A stretch of 64,000 nucleotides of DNA from JAWLHK01 sp041690355 [NCBI: bacterium] (GTDB lineage: Bacteria; J088; JAWLBW01). Made by a program: the position numbers and the translations under genes. Positions 8,345 to 17,308 of the stretch are shown here, piece by piece (the stretch's first letter is position 1; each line of letters begins with the position of its first letter). The stretch spans positions 62,001-126,000 of the forward strand of contig JAWLHK010000007.1 of the NCBI GenBank assembly GCA_041690355.1, given 5' to 3'. The notes beneath the pieces are model-generated. The model did no database searches, had not been told where the DNA came from, and worked only from the letters and a program-made list of their open reading frames with translations.

Positions 8345-9349
8345 ATGCAGGAACACGACGCAGACACCCCCGAGTTTCAGCCCGCAGACTGGCCGTTCGT
8401 CTCGGTCATCCTGCCCATCTACAACGACTACGAGCAGCTCCAGCGCACGCTCGAGCTGCTCGATGCCCAGACGTATCCGCACGACCGCTTCGAGGTCATC
8501 GTCGTCGACAACGGCTCGGACAACCCGCCCGACGAAGTTCATTGCGGCACGCTTGCCATTACGCTCCTGCGCGAGCCCACGCCGAGCTCGTACAAGGCGC
8601 GCAACCGGGGGATTGCCGTGGCCCGGGGCAACATTCTCGCCTTCATCGACTCGGACTGCTTCCCGCGTGCCGACTGGCTGCAGCAGGGGGTCTGGCGCCT
8701 GAACGCGCCCGATCGCCCCGACTATGTCGGCGGACGCGTCGACGTCATCGTGCAGGATCCGGACCATCCGACGCCGACGGAGCTCTACGAGAAGGTCACC
8801 GCCTTCCGCATGGAACGCTACATGGAACGCCGGCACTACGGCGGCGCGGGCAATCTGTTCGTGCGGCGGGAGGTATTCGACAAGGTCGGCACGTTCGACG
8901 AGACGCTGCAGTCGGGGGGCGACGCCGAATTCGGCCAGCGAGTGTGGAAGGCGGGCATCCGCCAGGCATACGGCCGCGACGTGGTCGTCTGCCATCCGGC
9001 CCGCCGCACGTTCAAGAAGCGGGCCGAGAAGGCGCTGCGCATCCACGCGGCGGCGTTGGTGCTCGCCGAGCAGGGGGATGCCTACGCAAAGACCGTCCTG
9101 GCCGGCCGGACGCGGTTTCTGCGTCCGCCCACCGGCGCACTGCTGCAGATTGCTGCGAGCGAAGAGATCCACGGCATCGCCGACAAGTTCAAGGCGTCGA
9201 TGGTGCTGCTCGGTCTGCACTACACGTTCTCCATCGAGCGCTTTCGCACGGGCGTGCTCAAGATGAAGCCGCGCGGCTGGCGTCCGCGGGAAGAGGCTTC
9301 CGGAGACGATTCCACGACCGATCCGGAACTGTCGGGACCGCGAGGCTGA
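8345..9349 (+). CDS. Glycosyltransferase family 2
   Basis: A GT-A fold transferase of 334 residues. It opens with FVSVILPIYNDYEQLQRTL and VIVVDNGSDN. The metal-binding motif is FIDSDCFP (a D-x-D-type site), and the catalytic-side segment is GGDAEFGQRVWKAG followed by a conserved His. No transmembrane helices are visible, so it is likely cytoplasmic or peripheral. The ATG at 8345 is preferred; an upstream ATG at 8249 adds a low-complexity basic leader. It is divergent from the Wzm/Wzt operon and may extend the same polymer. This link is inferred from position only. Confidence 0.85.
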   Translation: MQEHDADTPEFQPADWPFVSVILPIYNDYEQLQRTLELLDAQTYPHDRFEVIVVDNGSDNPPDEVHCGTLAITLLREPTPSSYKARNRGIAVARGNILAFIDSDCFPRADWLQQGVWRLNAPDRPDYVGGRVDVIVQDPDHPTPTELYEKVTAFRMERYMERRHYGGAGNLFVRREVFDKVGTFDETLQSGGDAEFGQRVWKAGIRQAYGRDVVVCHPARRTFKKRAEKALRIHAAALVLAEQGDAYAKTVLAGRTRFLRPPTGALLQIAASEEIHGIADKFKASMVLLGLHYTFSIERFRTGVLKMKPRGWRPREEASGDDSTTDPELSGPRG

Positions 9350-9355
9350 GCGGGG

Positions 9356-9390
9356 CAGTCGTCAGTCTTCAGTCGTTTGTCAAAAGTCGA
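9356..9390. repeat. Heptamer array, five units
   Basis: Five consecutive 7-bp units share a fixed GTC core (first units CAGTCGT and CAGTCTT). The array starts seven bases after the GT2 stop codon. The same heptamer recurs on the other side of the REP-like element, at 9526. Confidence 0.8.
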
Positions 9391-9463
9391 GAGCCGTTCC
9401 TGTCGAGCCGACGGAGGCAGCTGCGCGAACGGCGACGGCGAGACAGCCGCCCGGGTACCCATG

Positions 9464-9521
9464 CGCGCCCCCTCGCTGTCGCGCTCACTCTGTTACGCGC
9501 CGTCAGCTCGGGACGAACGGG
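9464..9521 (-). repeat. REP-like element, copy E
   Basis: About 55 bp whose reverse complement reads from TTCGTCCCGAGCTGACGGCG to GCGACAGCGAGGG. It matches copies at 39433, 39497, 45934 and 54435. The ends form an imperfect inverted repeat (GAGCTG against CAGC plus flanks). It is bounded by CAGTCGT-type heptamer arrays on both sides. Confidence 0.8.
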
Positions 9522-9525
9522 AGGG

Positions 9526-9553
9526 CAGTTTTCAGTATTCAGTCGTCAGGCTT
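9526..9553. repeat. Heptamer array, four units
   Basis: Units begin CAGTTTT and CAGTATT and keep a CAG start every 7 bp. The array overlaps the stop end of the adjacent minus-strand amidohydrolase gene, so the last codons of that gene are repeat-derived. Confidence 0.75.
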
Positions 9554-10236
9554 TCCACCGATTTCGCAATCGCCTTTCTTACAGACGGCCATCGCGCCCC
9601 GGCAACCAGCGCCTGATTCACTTCCAGCTCGAATCCCGCGTACTCCTGCCCGGAATACCGCTTGCGGAGGGCCGTAGGGAGGCCGTCGGCGGTTACCCGG
9701 TAGGGAGAGTTCCGCCGGACGCGGAGGCCTGGACCTTCGAGCGCGTCCTGCCAGCGCTGTGCAAGCAGACGCTCCACGGAACGCCGCGGATCGTACAGAA
9801 TTCCGATATCGGACTTGCGGACGACGCCGTCGAGCACCGGCGTGAACGAGTGCACGGCGACGTGCAGAACCCGCTCGCCGCGCTCAATCATGTTCGCCAC
9901 GGCCGCTTCGACCGCTTCGCGGTGGGGGGTCCAGCAGGCGGCGATCGCCTGCTCGCGCAGGGAGGAGCGGCGGACGGCAGGATGCAGCACCGACCGGTGG
10001 TGCAGGCTGCGATTCGCGTCGGCGAGCAGGCGCGTAATCGTCTGCACGTGAAGCGGCGCGGCGAAGCGGCGGGCCATCTGCCGCGCGAGGTCGGCCGCGC
10101 CTGCATCCCAGCCGCGGTGGGATGCAAGCAATTCTTCCGCTTCGGGGCCGAACAGATGCCGCCAGGCCGGGGGAACACGGTTGCCCCCATGCTCGCAGGT
10201 GATCAACAGGGACCAGGGCCGGCCATGATTCCCCAT
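9532..10236 (-). CDS. N-formylglutamate amidohydrolase-like protein
   Basis: A 234-residue member of the FGase family (COG3931/PF05013 type), metal-dependent amidases that cleave N-acyl amino acids. Visible landmarks are LLITCEHGGNRVP near the N-terminus, the SHRGWDAGAADLA segment, RLLADANRS, and HVAVHSFTP with its conserved His. The ATG at 10236 follows GAAGG by five bases. A GTG at 10248 overlapping the upstream stop is the alternative. It is the last gene of a cluster with two amide-bond-forming ligases, so it probably hydrolyses or trims their amide product rather than histidine-pathway formylglutamate. Its last codons lie inside a heptamer array. Confidence 0.8.
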   Translation of the reverse strand: MGNHGRPWSLLITCEHGGNRVPPAWRHLFGPEAEELLASHRGWDAGAADLARQMARRFAAPLHVQTITRLLADANRSLHHRSVLHPAVRRSSLREQAIAACWTPHREAVEAAVANMIERGERVLHVAVHSFTPVLDGVVRKSDIGILYDPRRSVERLLAQRWQDALEGPGLRVRRNSPYRVTADGLPTALRKRYSGQEYAGFELEVNQALVAGARWPSVRKAIAKSVESLTTEY

Positions 10237-10244
10237 GCGTACCT

Positions 10245-11510
10245 TCACGACACGAGAGAAACGGGTTCCGGGCGGGCGGTGAAGCTGCGGTCCGCGGCGA
10301 GACAATCGGCCAGCCGGCCGTAGACCGCGCGGACCCGTTCCGCATCCGGGTGGGGCCCGGTCGCCTCGGCAATCCGGCGCGCCAGGCTCCCCTCCCGCAG
10401 GATCGTATCGAGCGCCCGGCGTTCGGGCGCGGGCATGGTCTCGAGGAGCGACCCGCCGATCTTCCGCCACAGGTCGCCTGCGGTCGCCCGATCGGCGCGG
10501 AACCCGAAGGCGCGCAGGAATGCGGAATTGCGGATCACCGCGCGCTGGCCGTCACGGATGCAGGCCAGGAGGATCTCGTGCAGCGGCTCGACCGCCCACG
10601 CCTTCTGGGCGTTCCAGGAACACCAGCGCTCTTCGACCATCGCCCGCACCATCTCGACGACCAGGCGGGCAATGGCGATATCGGCCGTCGGGCTCTCCTG
10701 CACATCGAGCACGCGGATCTCGATGGCGTCGCGGTCGAACCTCGCGATCGCCCCCCGCGCGTTCAACCACTCGTGCTGCAGTATCCCCTCCGGATCGCAC
10801 GGCGCGATGTCGCGGTACATCCGCGCGAAGATCTCCTTCTCGTAGTCCGCCCGCGTGAAGACCGGCTCGGGAACGACGAGCCCGGTCACGGAGGGAATCC
10901 GCCGGCAGTTGTTCCGGTAGACATCCAGGCGGTTGTCGAGCACGCCCGTGACCCGGCCGTCCATGATCGGCGTGCTGGCGGCCAGGGCGGGAAGGATCGG
11001 CAGCACCATCCGGATAGCGGCATGGAGGCGGCCGAACTCCTCGTCGCCGTGGAAGGGGAGGTTGATGTGCATGCTCTGCAGGTTCGACCAGCCGTGACCC
11101 TGCGTGTTGAAGATCCGATCGAAAGCCTCGTAGACGGGACTGTAATCGTGCGGCCAAAGTTTCGTTTCGCGCAGCGGATCCATCAGAGGATGCATGCCCG
11201 TGGGAAGCAGGCGGCCCCCCATGCCGGCGAGCAGGCCGTTGACTTCCGCCACGTTCCGGTGGAAGTCGGCCGCGAGTCCGTCGAGACTCCGTGTTGGCTG
11301 CGCGCACTTGAACTCGATGACATGCAAGGCGAGCTCGTTCGACCAGTCGACGGCGCCGCGCTCCACATCGTTCGCGTACGATCCGGTGACCTGATGGATG
11401 ACCCGATCGGTGACGGGGAGGACCGACAGATCGTCGGCGCGGACAATCATGTACTCGAGCTCGATGCCGAACGCATCGAAAAGATGAAGAACGGGAACAG
11501 GGGTGCTCAT
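10245..11510 (-). CDS. Carboxylate-amine ligase, GCS2 family
   Basis: A 421-residue glutamate-cysteine ligase family 2 protein. These enzymes use ATP to join a carboxylate to an amine. The N-terminal FGIELEYMIV carries the E-x-E metal/ATP signature. NLQSMHINLPF and the C-terminal AIEIRVLDVQESPTADIAI supply further conserved acids. There is no signal peptide. The ATG at 11510 follows a GGAAAG and is chosen over a GTG five codons upstream. It lies 25 nt after the RimK-family gene and touches the amidohydrolase gene. The substrate is unknown; classical glutathione synthesis is unlikely given the partners. Confidence 0.82.
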   Translation of the reverse strand: MSTPVPVLHLFDAFGIELEYMIVRADDLSVLPVTDRVIHQVTGSYANDVERGAVDWSNELALHVIEFKCAQPTRSLDGLAADFHRNVAEVNGLLAGMGGRLLPTGMHPLMDPLRETKLWPHDYSPVYEAFDRIFNTQGHGWSNLQSMHINLPFHGDEEFGRLHAAIRMVLPILPALAASTPIMDGRVTGVLDNRLDVYRNNCRRIPSVTGLVVPEPVFTRADYEKEIFARMYRDIAPCDPEGILQHEWLNARGAIARFDRDAIEIRVLDVQESPTADIAIARLVVEMVRAMVEERWCSWNAQKAWAVEPLHEILLACIRDGQRAVIRNSAFLRAFGFRADRATAGDLWRKIGGSLLETMPAPERRALDTILREGSLARRIAEATGPHPDAERVRAVYGRLADCLAADRSFTARPEPVSLVS

Positions 11511-11535
11511 GGGTGCGCTTTCCACGCAGAAGGGT

Positions 11536-13092
11536 TCAGTCGCGGACGTCGACGCGGGTGCGGGGCGCTTGTCCGGGCGCGGAAGACGGCAACGGGTTCG
11601 AGGCCCGCGGCGCCGGGCGCTGCGCCGGCGCCGGGTTCTTCAGCTCGTCGATCCGGCTCACGACGGTCCGCATCACCCGCAGATAGAGCTCTTCCTTGAG
11701 CACGGCGTCTTCGAAGCCGGCGTCGAGACTCGGGTTGTCGTTGACCTCGATGACGTAGGCCTTGCCGTCGACCTCCTTGAGATCGACGCCGTAGAGGCCG
11801 TTTCCGATCAGATTCGCGGCACGCACGGCCGTCTTGAGAACGTGCTCGGGGACCGCTTCGATGGGGAGCGTTGCGACGTCGCCGAAGGAGTCGTCACCCT
11901 TCTCCTTGTGATTGATGATCTGCCAGTGCTTCGGCGCCATGTAGTAGCGGCAGGCATAGAAGGCCTGTCCGTCCAGGACCCCGATGCGCCAGTCGAACGG
12001 CGTCGGCATGAACTGCTGGGCGAGAACAAGATCGGACTTCTCGAAAAGGCGCTCGACTTCGGCGGCGAGCTCGGCGGCATCGGAGACCTTGACGACCCCC
12101 TGCGAGAACGAGCTGTCGGGCTGCTTGAGGATCATGGGGAGCCCGAGCTGGGCGACGAGGTCGGGAATCTGATCTTCGCTGTGCACGATTTCGGTGCGCG
12201 GCTGCGGGATGCGGTGGCGGTCCATCAGCTCGGCCAGGTAAACCTTGTTCGTGCACTTGAGAATGGAGTCGGGGTCGTCGATGACCACGAGCCCTTCGGC
12301 CTTCGCGCGGCGGGCGAAGCGAAAGGTGTGGTGGTTCACGGCCGTCGTCTCGCGGATGAAGAGGGCGTCGAACTCCGCGATCCGCCCGTAGTCTTCGCGG
12401 GTGACGATCTCGACGTCCATATCCAGCGATTCGGCCGCGCGCACGAAGCGCTGGATCGCCTTCTCGTTCGACGGCTTGGTCTGCTCGGCCGGATCGTAGA
12501 GGATGGCGAGCGCGTACCGGCCCGTCTCCCAGTTGCCCACGTTAGAGCGGGAGCCGCTGAAGTACTCGGTGGCCTCCTGAATGACGAACGGCCGGTGTTC
12601 TTCGGGAATTTCGCTGGCCGCAATCGGGCGGATGCTCTGCAGCTGCCAGCCGTCGGGGTTGTTGACGAACTGCGCCCGCAGAAACGGCGCGGGGAACAGT
12701 TTGAACAGGTTGCCCGCGAGCCGATCATAGGCCTTGGCCAGGTTCTTGCCGAAGTAGATGCTGAGCGTGAACCGGTCGGACTTGATGGTGGCAAGGCTCT
12801 TCTGAATCAACCGATCCAGGTCATCGGACACGAACCGCACGAGCGTCTGCGATTTCATGTCGAGAATCGTCGATACGTGGGGGAGCGGCTTGTGGCCGCG
12901 GGCTTCGGCGAGCAGCGAAACGTAGTAGCCGTTGCTCTGGTAGCGGTAGGAGCGGCAGAGGTTGTAGACACGCGTGTTGCGCATCTTGCTGTAGCGCGGC
13001 TCCGTCAGGTAGGAGCGCACGGTGACGATCTCTACGCCGGGAATGGCGAGGGGAAAGTCCTTGAGGCTGTTGACGATGATCAGCGTATACAT
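11536..13092 (-). CDS. RimK-family ATP-grasp ligase with N-terminal extension
   Basis: A 518-residue protein. Residues 1 to about 200 form the RLPK-type N-terminal region that accompanies this subgroup (MYTLIIVNSLKDFPLAIPG). An ATP-grasp domain follows from about 285 to 485. Key segments are CTNKVYLAELMDRHRIP, MILKQPDSSFSQGV (phosphate-binding loop), WRIGVLDGQAFYACRY and VIEVNDNPSLDAGFED (metal-binding E and N). The tail is Pro/Ala/Arg-rich and probably disordered. Such enzymes add amino acids to a carboxylate. It sits between a C39-like protease gene and a GCS2 ligase gene, which suggests a dedicated peptide or metabolite pathway. The product is unknown. Confidence 0.87.
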   Translation of the reverse strand: MYTLIIVNSLKDFPLAIPGVEIVTVRSYLTEPRYSKMRNTRVYNLCRSYRYQSNGYYVSLLAEARGHKPLPHVSTILDMKSQTLVRFVSDDLDRLIQKSLATIKSDRFTLSIYFGKNLAKAYDRLAGNLFKLFPAPFLRAQFVNNPDGWQLQSIRPIAASEIPEEHRPFVIQEATEYFSGSRSNVGNWETGRYALAILYDPAEQTKPSNEKAIQRFVRAAESLDMDVEIVTREDYGRIAEFDALFIRETTAVNHHTFRFARRAKAEGLVVIDDPDSILKCTNKVYLAELMDRHRIPQPRTEIVHSEDQIPDLVAQLGLPMILKQPDSSFSQGVVKVSDAAELAAEVERLFEKSDLVLAQQFMPTPFDWRIGVLDGQAFYACRYYMAPKHWQIINHKEKGDDSFGDVATLPIEAVPEHVLKTAVRAANLIGNGLYGVDLKEVDGKAYVIEVNDNPSLDAGFEDAVLKEELYLRVMRTVVSRIDELKNPAPAQRPAPRASNPLPSSAPGQAPRTRVDVRD

Positions 13093-13153
13093 AAGCGCAG
13101 GGGCTCACAGGGGCGGAACCGGCGCTTGCCGCATCGTATGTCGTCGTCGACGC

Positions 13154-13867
13154 TCACTCGCCTTTTCCTTTCGGTTCGAGAATCAAAAGATTGGCATCGT
13201 AGGTGATGACGCCGAGCAGAATGGCGCAGATCACCCGGTCGATGCTGACTTCGTAAAGCTGCCCTTCGGCAAGGGGATTCTCCTGGTACGGATCGGCGAC
13301 GAGCACGGTGCGCTGCTCGGGGCGGTATCCGCAGAGGACGACGAAATGCCCTTGGGGAACGCCGCGCAGATCGTCGTCGATCAGGGTGTCGCCGCCGACC
13401 TCGCGCATCTGCCCGTACAGATAGGTCGCGCTCAGTCCGCAGAGAATCGGCGTACCCTTGTTCAGGTGCCTGCGGATGAGGGCCGAGGTCAGATCGCGCT
13501 GGCGCATCCGCCCGCCATACCGCAGAAATTCCAGATAGGCTTCGGATGCCTGGCGCAGGCGCGCGTCGTCCTTGAGAGCCATCTGCGCGCGCAGCCGTTC
13601 CGCCAGATCCACCTCGCTGGTGAACCAGGTCGGGTCAAAGACGTGCAGATTGTAGGTATAGATGGTCGCCCGGTATCCGCGGCGCAGGGCATCGCAGGCG
13701 AGCAGCACCGCCAATGTTCCGCCCCCTTCGAGCGCGGGGACGCTCGCGATGACGTCGGCCAGGGGCAGATCCTGTCCGTAGTAGCGATAGACCGCCTGCA
13801 GACACGTTGGGCCGCAGGTGGAATCGTCAGGCTGGGGAAGGATGTCGAGGCGGAGCTGGCTTTCCAA
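13154..13867 (-). CDS. Peptidase C39-like cysteine protease
   Basis: A 237-residue papain-fold protein of the C39-like class. The catalytic Cys is in DDSTCGPTCLQAVYRYYG (about residue 18), the His in PQGHFVVLCGY and the Asp in VLVADPYQ. There is no signal peptide and no ABC transporter domain, so it is a stand-alone cytoplasmic enzyme. It starts the four-gene amidoligase cluster, 61 nt before the RimK-family gene. C39 proteases usually cleave after a double glycine in leader peptides. No precursor gene with such a site was recognised here. A cyclising or transamidating role is equally possible. Confidence 0.82.
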   Translation of the reverse strand: MESQLRLDILPQPDDSTCGPTCLQAVYRYYGQDLPLADVIASVPALEGGGTLAVLLACDALRRGYRATIYTYNLHVFDPTWFTSEVDLAERLRAQMALKDDARLRQASEAYLEFLRYGGRMRQRDLTSALIRRHLNKGTPILCGLSATYLYGQMREVGGDTLIDDDLRGVPQGHFVVLCGYRPEQRTVLVADPYQENPLAEGQLYEVSIDRVICAILLGVITYDANLLILEPKGKGE

Positions 13868-14004
13868 TCAGCGACCGGGTGAACGCGGATGCGAACCCCA
13901 ATATTAAACCACAGCCCCGGGCCGGCCGCCTTGAAAGGAGGGGCCGTCCTGCGTTGCGCTCCGGTGGAATTCCAAGGGAACCCTACCCCCGGCGGGGGCG
14001 GAAA

Positions 14005-15552
14005 TCAGGCGGCCGAGGTCATGAGTTTCAGCAGCTCGGAGTCGGCGCTGCGCACCGCCTCGCTGACACTGACGGAATGGACCGTGCCCGAAGCCGTATC
14101 CACGGCGCTCACTTCAAGCAGCCCGTTCGTATCCACGTAGAACTCAACGCGCAACTGTACCTCGCCCTGCGGCTTCGCGGGCAGGCCGTTGATTTCGAAC
14201 ACGCCGAGCAGGGCGTTCTCTTCGGGGCGCTTCGACTCGCCCTGAACGACTCGCAGCTTGACCGACTGCTGATTGTCCTGGGTGGTGACGAAGGTCTCGG
14301 AGCGACGGGCCGGGAGGCGGGCCCCCTGCTCGATGAGCGGCCGGCAGACCCCCGCCGAAACGAGGCTGAGCTGCCGCGGGAGCACGTCGAGCAGCACCTG
14401 CTTGCTCTCGCCGGTCGACAGCAGGTGCGCATACCGCGCGGCGCCGCTCGCCACCGCCTCTTCGGGGTGAATCCCCTTCACCGGCTGCCGACCGAAGAAA
14501 TCCGAGGCTGCCTTCTGCACGACCGGCGCACGCGTCATGCCGCCAATGAGCACGACATCCTGAATGTCGGTGGTCTTGAGCCTTGCCAGATGCAGGGCCT
14601 CGCGGCAGGTGCCGACAAGCCGATCGACCAGCGGCTGCGCGAGGTTCGCCAGGGCCGTACGGGTAAGGGTGGCCGCGAAGTTGACCGCCTTGTCGCCCTT
14701 GCGGGTCAGGAACGGCAGGTCGACCATGGCCATCGGCTGTGTCGACAGGGAAATTTTGGCCGTTTCGGCGGCTTCCTTGAGCCGCGAGAGGGCCGCCGAG
14801 TCTCCCGTCAGGTCGACCCCTTCTTTCTGGCGGATCGCCTCGAGCCAGTGGCCGACGATGGCGTCGTCGAAGTTCTCGCCCCCAAGCAGGGTATCGCCGC
14901 AGGTGGCCAGCACTTCGAAAACGTCGCGGTCGATGCGCATGATGGTCACGTCGAAGGTGCCGCCGCCCAGGTCGAAGATGGCGATCGTCCGGCGCCCCGG
15001 GTTCGCAACGCTGTACGCGAGAGCGGCCGCCGTCGGCTCGTTCATGAGGCGCAGCGGCTCGAGGCCGGCCATCTTGGCGGCCAGATGGGTAGCCTGGCGC
15101 TGGATTTCGTTGTAGCTGGCGGGCACGGTGATGACGGCGCGAGTGACGGGGGCGCCAAGGCTCTGACTCGCCGCCTCGCGCAGCTCGCGCAGAATGTAGG
15201 CCGCCATTTCGACGGGGCTCACAGAACGGCCGTGCAGCGAAGCCACGGCCTGGCCGCGGTTGCCGCCTGTGATCTCGTAGGGTACGCGGCCGCGCAGGTC
15301 ACGGATCACGTCGCTGTCGAACGACCGCCCGAGCAGCCGCTTGAAAGCCGTGACGGTACCGGTGGGGTTCGTGAGCGCCTGCCGCCGGGCAGGATGCCCG
15401 ACCACCACGCGATGCTGCGGCGTGACCGCCACGCAACTCGGGGTCAGCTTGTATCCCTGTCTATCCTCCAGAATGCGCGTCGTCACCCCATCGTACAGGG
15501 CGGCGCAGGAGGAAGTCGTTCCCAGATCGATGCCAATCGTCAATTCTTTCAT
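14005..15552 (-). CDS. Short Hsp70 (DnaK-like) without lid domain
   Basis: A 515-residue Hsp70-family ATPase. The nucleotide-binding domain spans roughly 1-365, with IGIDLGTTSSCAALYDG at the start, AIFDLGGGTFDVTIM and VLIGGMTRAPVVQ. A substrate-binding beta domain ends with ELLKLMTSAA. True DnaK is about 640 residues, so the alpha-helical lid and the C-terminal EEVD-type tail are missing. No dnaJ or grpE is adjacent. It lies upstream of the C39/RimK cluster on the same strand with a 137-nt gap, so co-transcription is possible. It may be a specialised chaperone; the client is unknown. Confidence 0.9.
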   Translation of the reverse strand: MKELTIGIDLGTTSSCAALYDGVTTRILEDRQGYKLTPSCVAVTPQHRVVVGHPARRQALTNPTGTVTAFKRLLGRSFDSDVIRDLRGRVPYEITGGNRGQAVASLHGRSVSPVEMAAYILRELREAASQSLGAPVTRAVITVPASYNEIQRQATHLAAKMAGLEPLRLMNEPTAAALAYSVANPGRRTIAIFDLGGGTFDVTIMRIDRDVFEVLATCGDTLLGGENFDDAIVGHWLEAIRQKEGVDLTGDSAALSRLKEAAETAKISLSTQPMAMVDLPFLTRKGDKAVNFAATLTRTALANLAQPLVDRLVGTCREALHLARLKTTDIQDVVLIGGMTRAPVVQKAASDFFGRQPVKGIHPEEAVASGAARYAHLLSTGESKQVLLDVLPRQLSLVSAGVCRPLIEQGARLPARRSETFVTTQDNQQSVKLRVVQGESKRPEENALLGVFEINGLPAKPQGEVQLRVEFYVDTNGLLEVSAVDTASGTVHSVSVSEAVRSADSELLKLMTSAA

Positions 15553-15661
15553 CTGTCTGCCTCTGAGATCCTGCCGACGGTGCAGAAAGTTCGCACACGT
15601 CTCCCGGTTGCATTGTCGCTGAGAGGAAAATCGCTAGGTGGATGCAGGCGGTATTCCGCTT

Positions 15662-15691
15662 ACGATACTCGGTCGATCGCCCGCTCGTCAA
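15662..15691 (-). promoter_or_regulatory. Candidate sigma70 promoter for the short Hsp70 gene
   Basis: On the minus strand, TTGACG and TATCGT are separated by 18 nt, about 110 nt before the Hsp70 ATG. No CIRCE inverted repeat was seen. The rest of the 243-nt divergent gap shows nothing clear for the cardiolipin synthase gene. Confidence 0.45.
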
Positions 15692-15795
15692 TACCGTAAA
15701 ATGGCTATGGACATATAGGCGGTGTGGCGAAACGTTGCACGCCAGGCAAACCGGAGCGCTCTTCGCCCCGAGGCGATCGGGTACCATGGATACAC

Positions 15796-17235
15796 ATGTT
15801 TGACGCCCTGACAGACCTCTGGCCCACCTTCGCCGCCGTGGCAACCGTCCTGCTCACGGTTATCGCCGCGCTGCATGCCGTGGTCTACAAGCGGGACGTA
15901 CGGGCCTCCATCGGCTGGGTCGGCCTCATTCTCGTCGCGCCGGGGGTCGGCGCCCTGCTCTACTTTCTCCTCGGCATCAACCGCGTGAGCCGGCGGGTAC
16001 GGGCGCGCATGGCCGAGCGCAACCGGCTCTACCGCGAAGACCCCGGTCAAGGTCTCGCCGCGACGCCGTCTTCGTCCGACGTGGGCGACCTGGCGCCGCT
16101 GGCCGAGGTCACCCGCAAGGTCACCGGGCGCGGCCTCACGGCGGGCAACCGCATCGAACCGCTCGACAGCGGTGACGAAGCCTACCCGGCCATGCTCACG
16201 GCCATCGAGGAGGCGCGCCACTCCATTCACCTGCAGACCTACATCTTCGATCGGGATGCGGCGGGCCTGCGCTTCGCCGAGGCCCTGGGGCGCGCCGTCG
16301 ACCGCGGCGTGGCCGTGCGGGTGATCCTCGACGACGTGGGGGCGCGCTACTCCTTCCCCTCCATCATCGGGCCGCTGCGCCGTAAAGGGGTCCAGGTCGC
16401 GCGCTTCATGCGCACGGTGTTCCCCTGGCGCTTCCCCTACATCAATCTACGTAGTCACCGCAAGGTGCTGGTCGTCGACGGCCGGCTCGGCTTCACGGGG
16501 GGAATCAACATTCGCGAAGGGCACATCCTGGCCGACGATCCGACGCACCCCGTGCGCGACCTGCACTTCAGCGTCGAGGGGCCCGTGGTCGCGCACCTGC
16601 AGGCGAGCTTTCTGCACGACTGGTCGTTCTGCACGGGAGAGAATCTGGGAGGAACGGAGTACTTTCCCGCGCTGGCGCCTGCCGGACAGGGCCTGGCCCG
16701 GGGGATCGCCGACGGACCCGACGAAGACTTCGACCGCCTGCGCCTCGTCCTCTTCGGCGCCATCGCCTCGGCCCAGCGCAGCCTGCGCATCATGACGCCA
16801 TACTTTCTTCCCGACCAGGCGTTCATCTCGGCGCTCAACACGGCGGCCATGCGCGGCATCGACGTGCGCATCCTGCTCCCCGGCAAGAACAACCTCGTGC
16901 TCGTGCACTGGGCCTCGCTGGCCGACCACTGGCAGGTGCTCGAGCACGGCTGCCGCCTGTACCTGAGCCCGCCGCCGTTCGATCACAGCAAGCTGTTCAT
17001 CGTCGACGACGCCTGGGTGCTCATCGGTTCGGCCAATTGGGACCCGCGCAGCCTGCGCCTGAACTTCGAATACAACGTGGAGTGCTACGACCGCGAATTC
17101 GCCGGACGACTCGGCGCCGACTTTGACGCCCGGCTCGCACGTGCCCGCGAGATTTCCTTCGCGGAAGTCATGGGACGGCCGTTCCGCTACAAAGTGCGCG
17201 ACAACCTTGCGCGGCTGCTGTCGCCGTATCTGTGA
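15796..17235 (+). CDS. cls: Cardiolipin synthase, phospholipase D family
   Basis: Condenses phosphatidylglycerol (or a related donor) into cardiolipin at the inner membrane. The 479-residue product starts with two hydrophobic segments (about residues 8-26 and 40-60) of the PLDc_N type. Two HKD catalytic motifs follow: SHRKVLVVDGRLGFTGG and DHSKLFIVDDAWVLIGSAN. Length and order match bacterial ClsA/ClsB-type enzymes. The ATG at 15796 places the first membrane segment at the N-terminus; the frame upstream lacks a sensible start. It is monocistronic by position. Confidence 0.92.
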   Translation: MFDALTDLWPTFAAVATVLLTVIAALHAVVYKRDVRASIGWVGLILVAPGVGALLYFLLGINRVSRRVRARMAERNRLYREDPGQGLAATPSSSDVGDLAPLAEVTRKVTGRGLTAGNRIEPLDSGDEAYPAMLTAIEEARHSIHLQTYIFDRDAAGLRFAEALGRAVDRGVAVRVILDDVGARYSFPSIIGPLRRKGVQVARFMRTVFPWRFPYINLRSHRKVLVVDGRLGFTGGINIREGHILADDPTHPVRDLHFSVEGPVVAHLQASFLHDWSFCTGENLGGTEYFPALAPAGQGLARGIADGPDEDFDRLRLVLFGAIASAQRSLRIMTPYFLPDQAFISALNTAAMRGIDVRILLPGKNNLVLVHWASLADHWQVLEHGCRLYLSPPPFDHSKLFIVDDAWVLIGSANWDPRSLRLNFEYNVECYDREFAGRLGADFDARLARAREISFAEVMGRPFRYKVRDNLARLLSPYL

Positions 17236-17280
17236 GCGTTACCGAACCACGCAGTGGCGTCGCTCCAACGCGCTTTACCG

Positions 17281-17308
17281 ACGTCAGCCGTCCGGCGTCC
17301 GACGTCCG
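17281..17308. repeat. Heptamer array, four units
   Basis: Units such as GCGTCCG and ACGTCCG repeat every 7 bp. The array overlaps the stop codon and last codons of the DNA ligase gene. Confidence 0.75.

Noticed and set aside
5936-9220. A 1094-codon open frame on the minus strand
   Set aside because: It only stays open because the DNA is GC-rich. Its last part is the Wzt gene; the rest is antisense to or out of frame with the GT2 and Wzm genes and has shadow composition.
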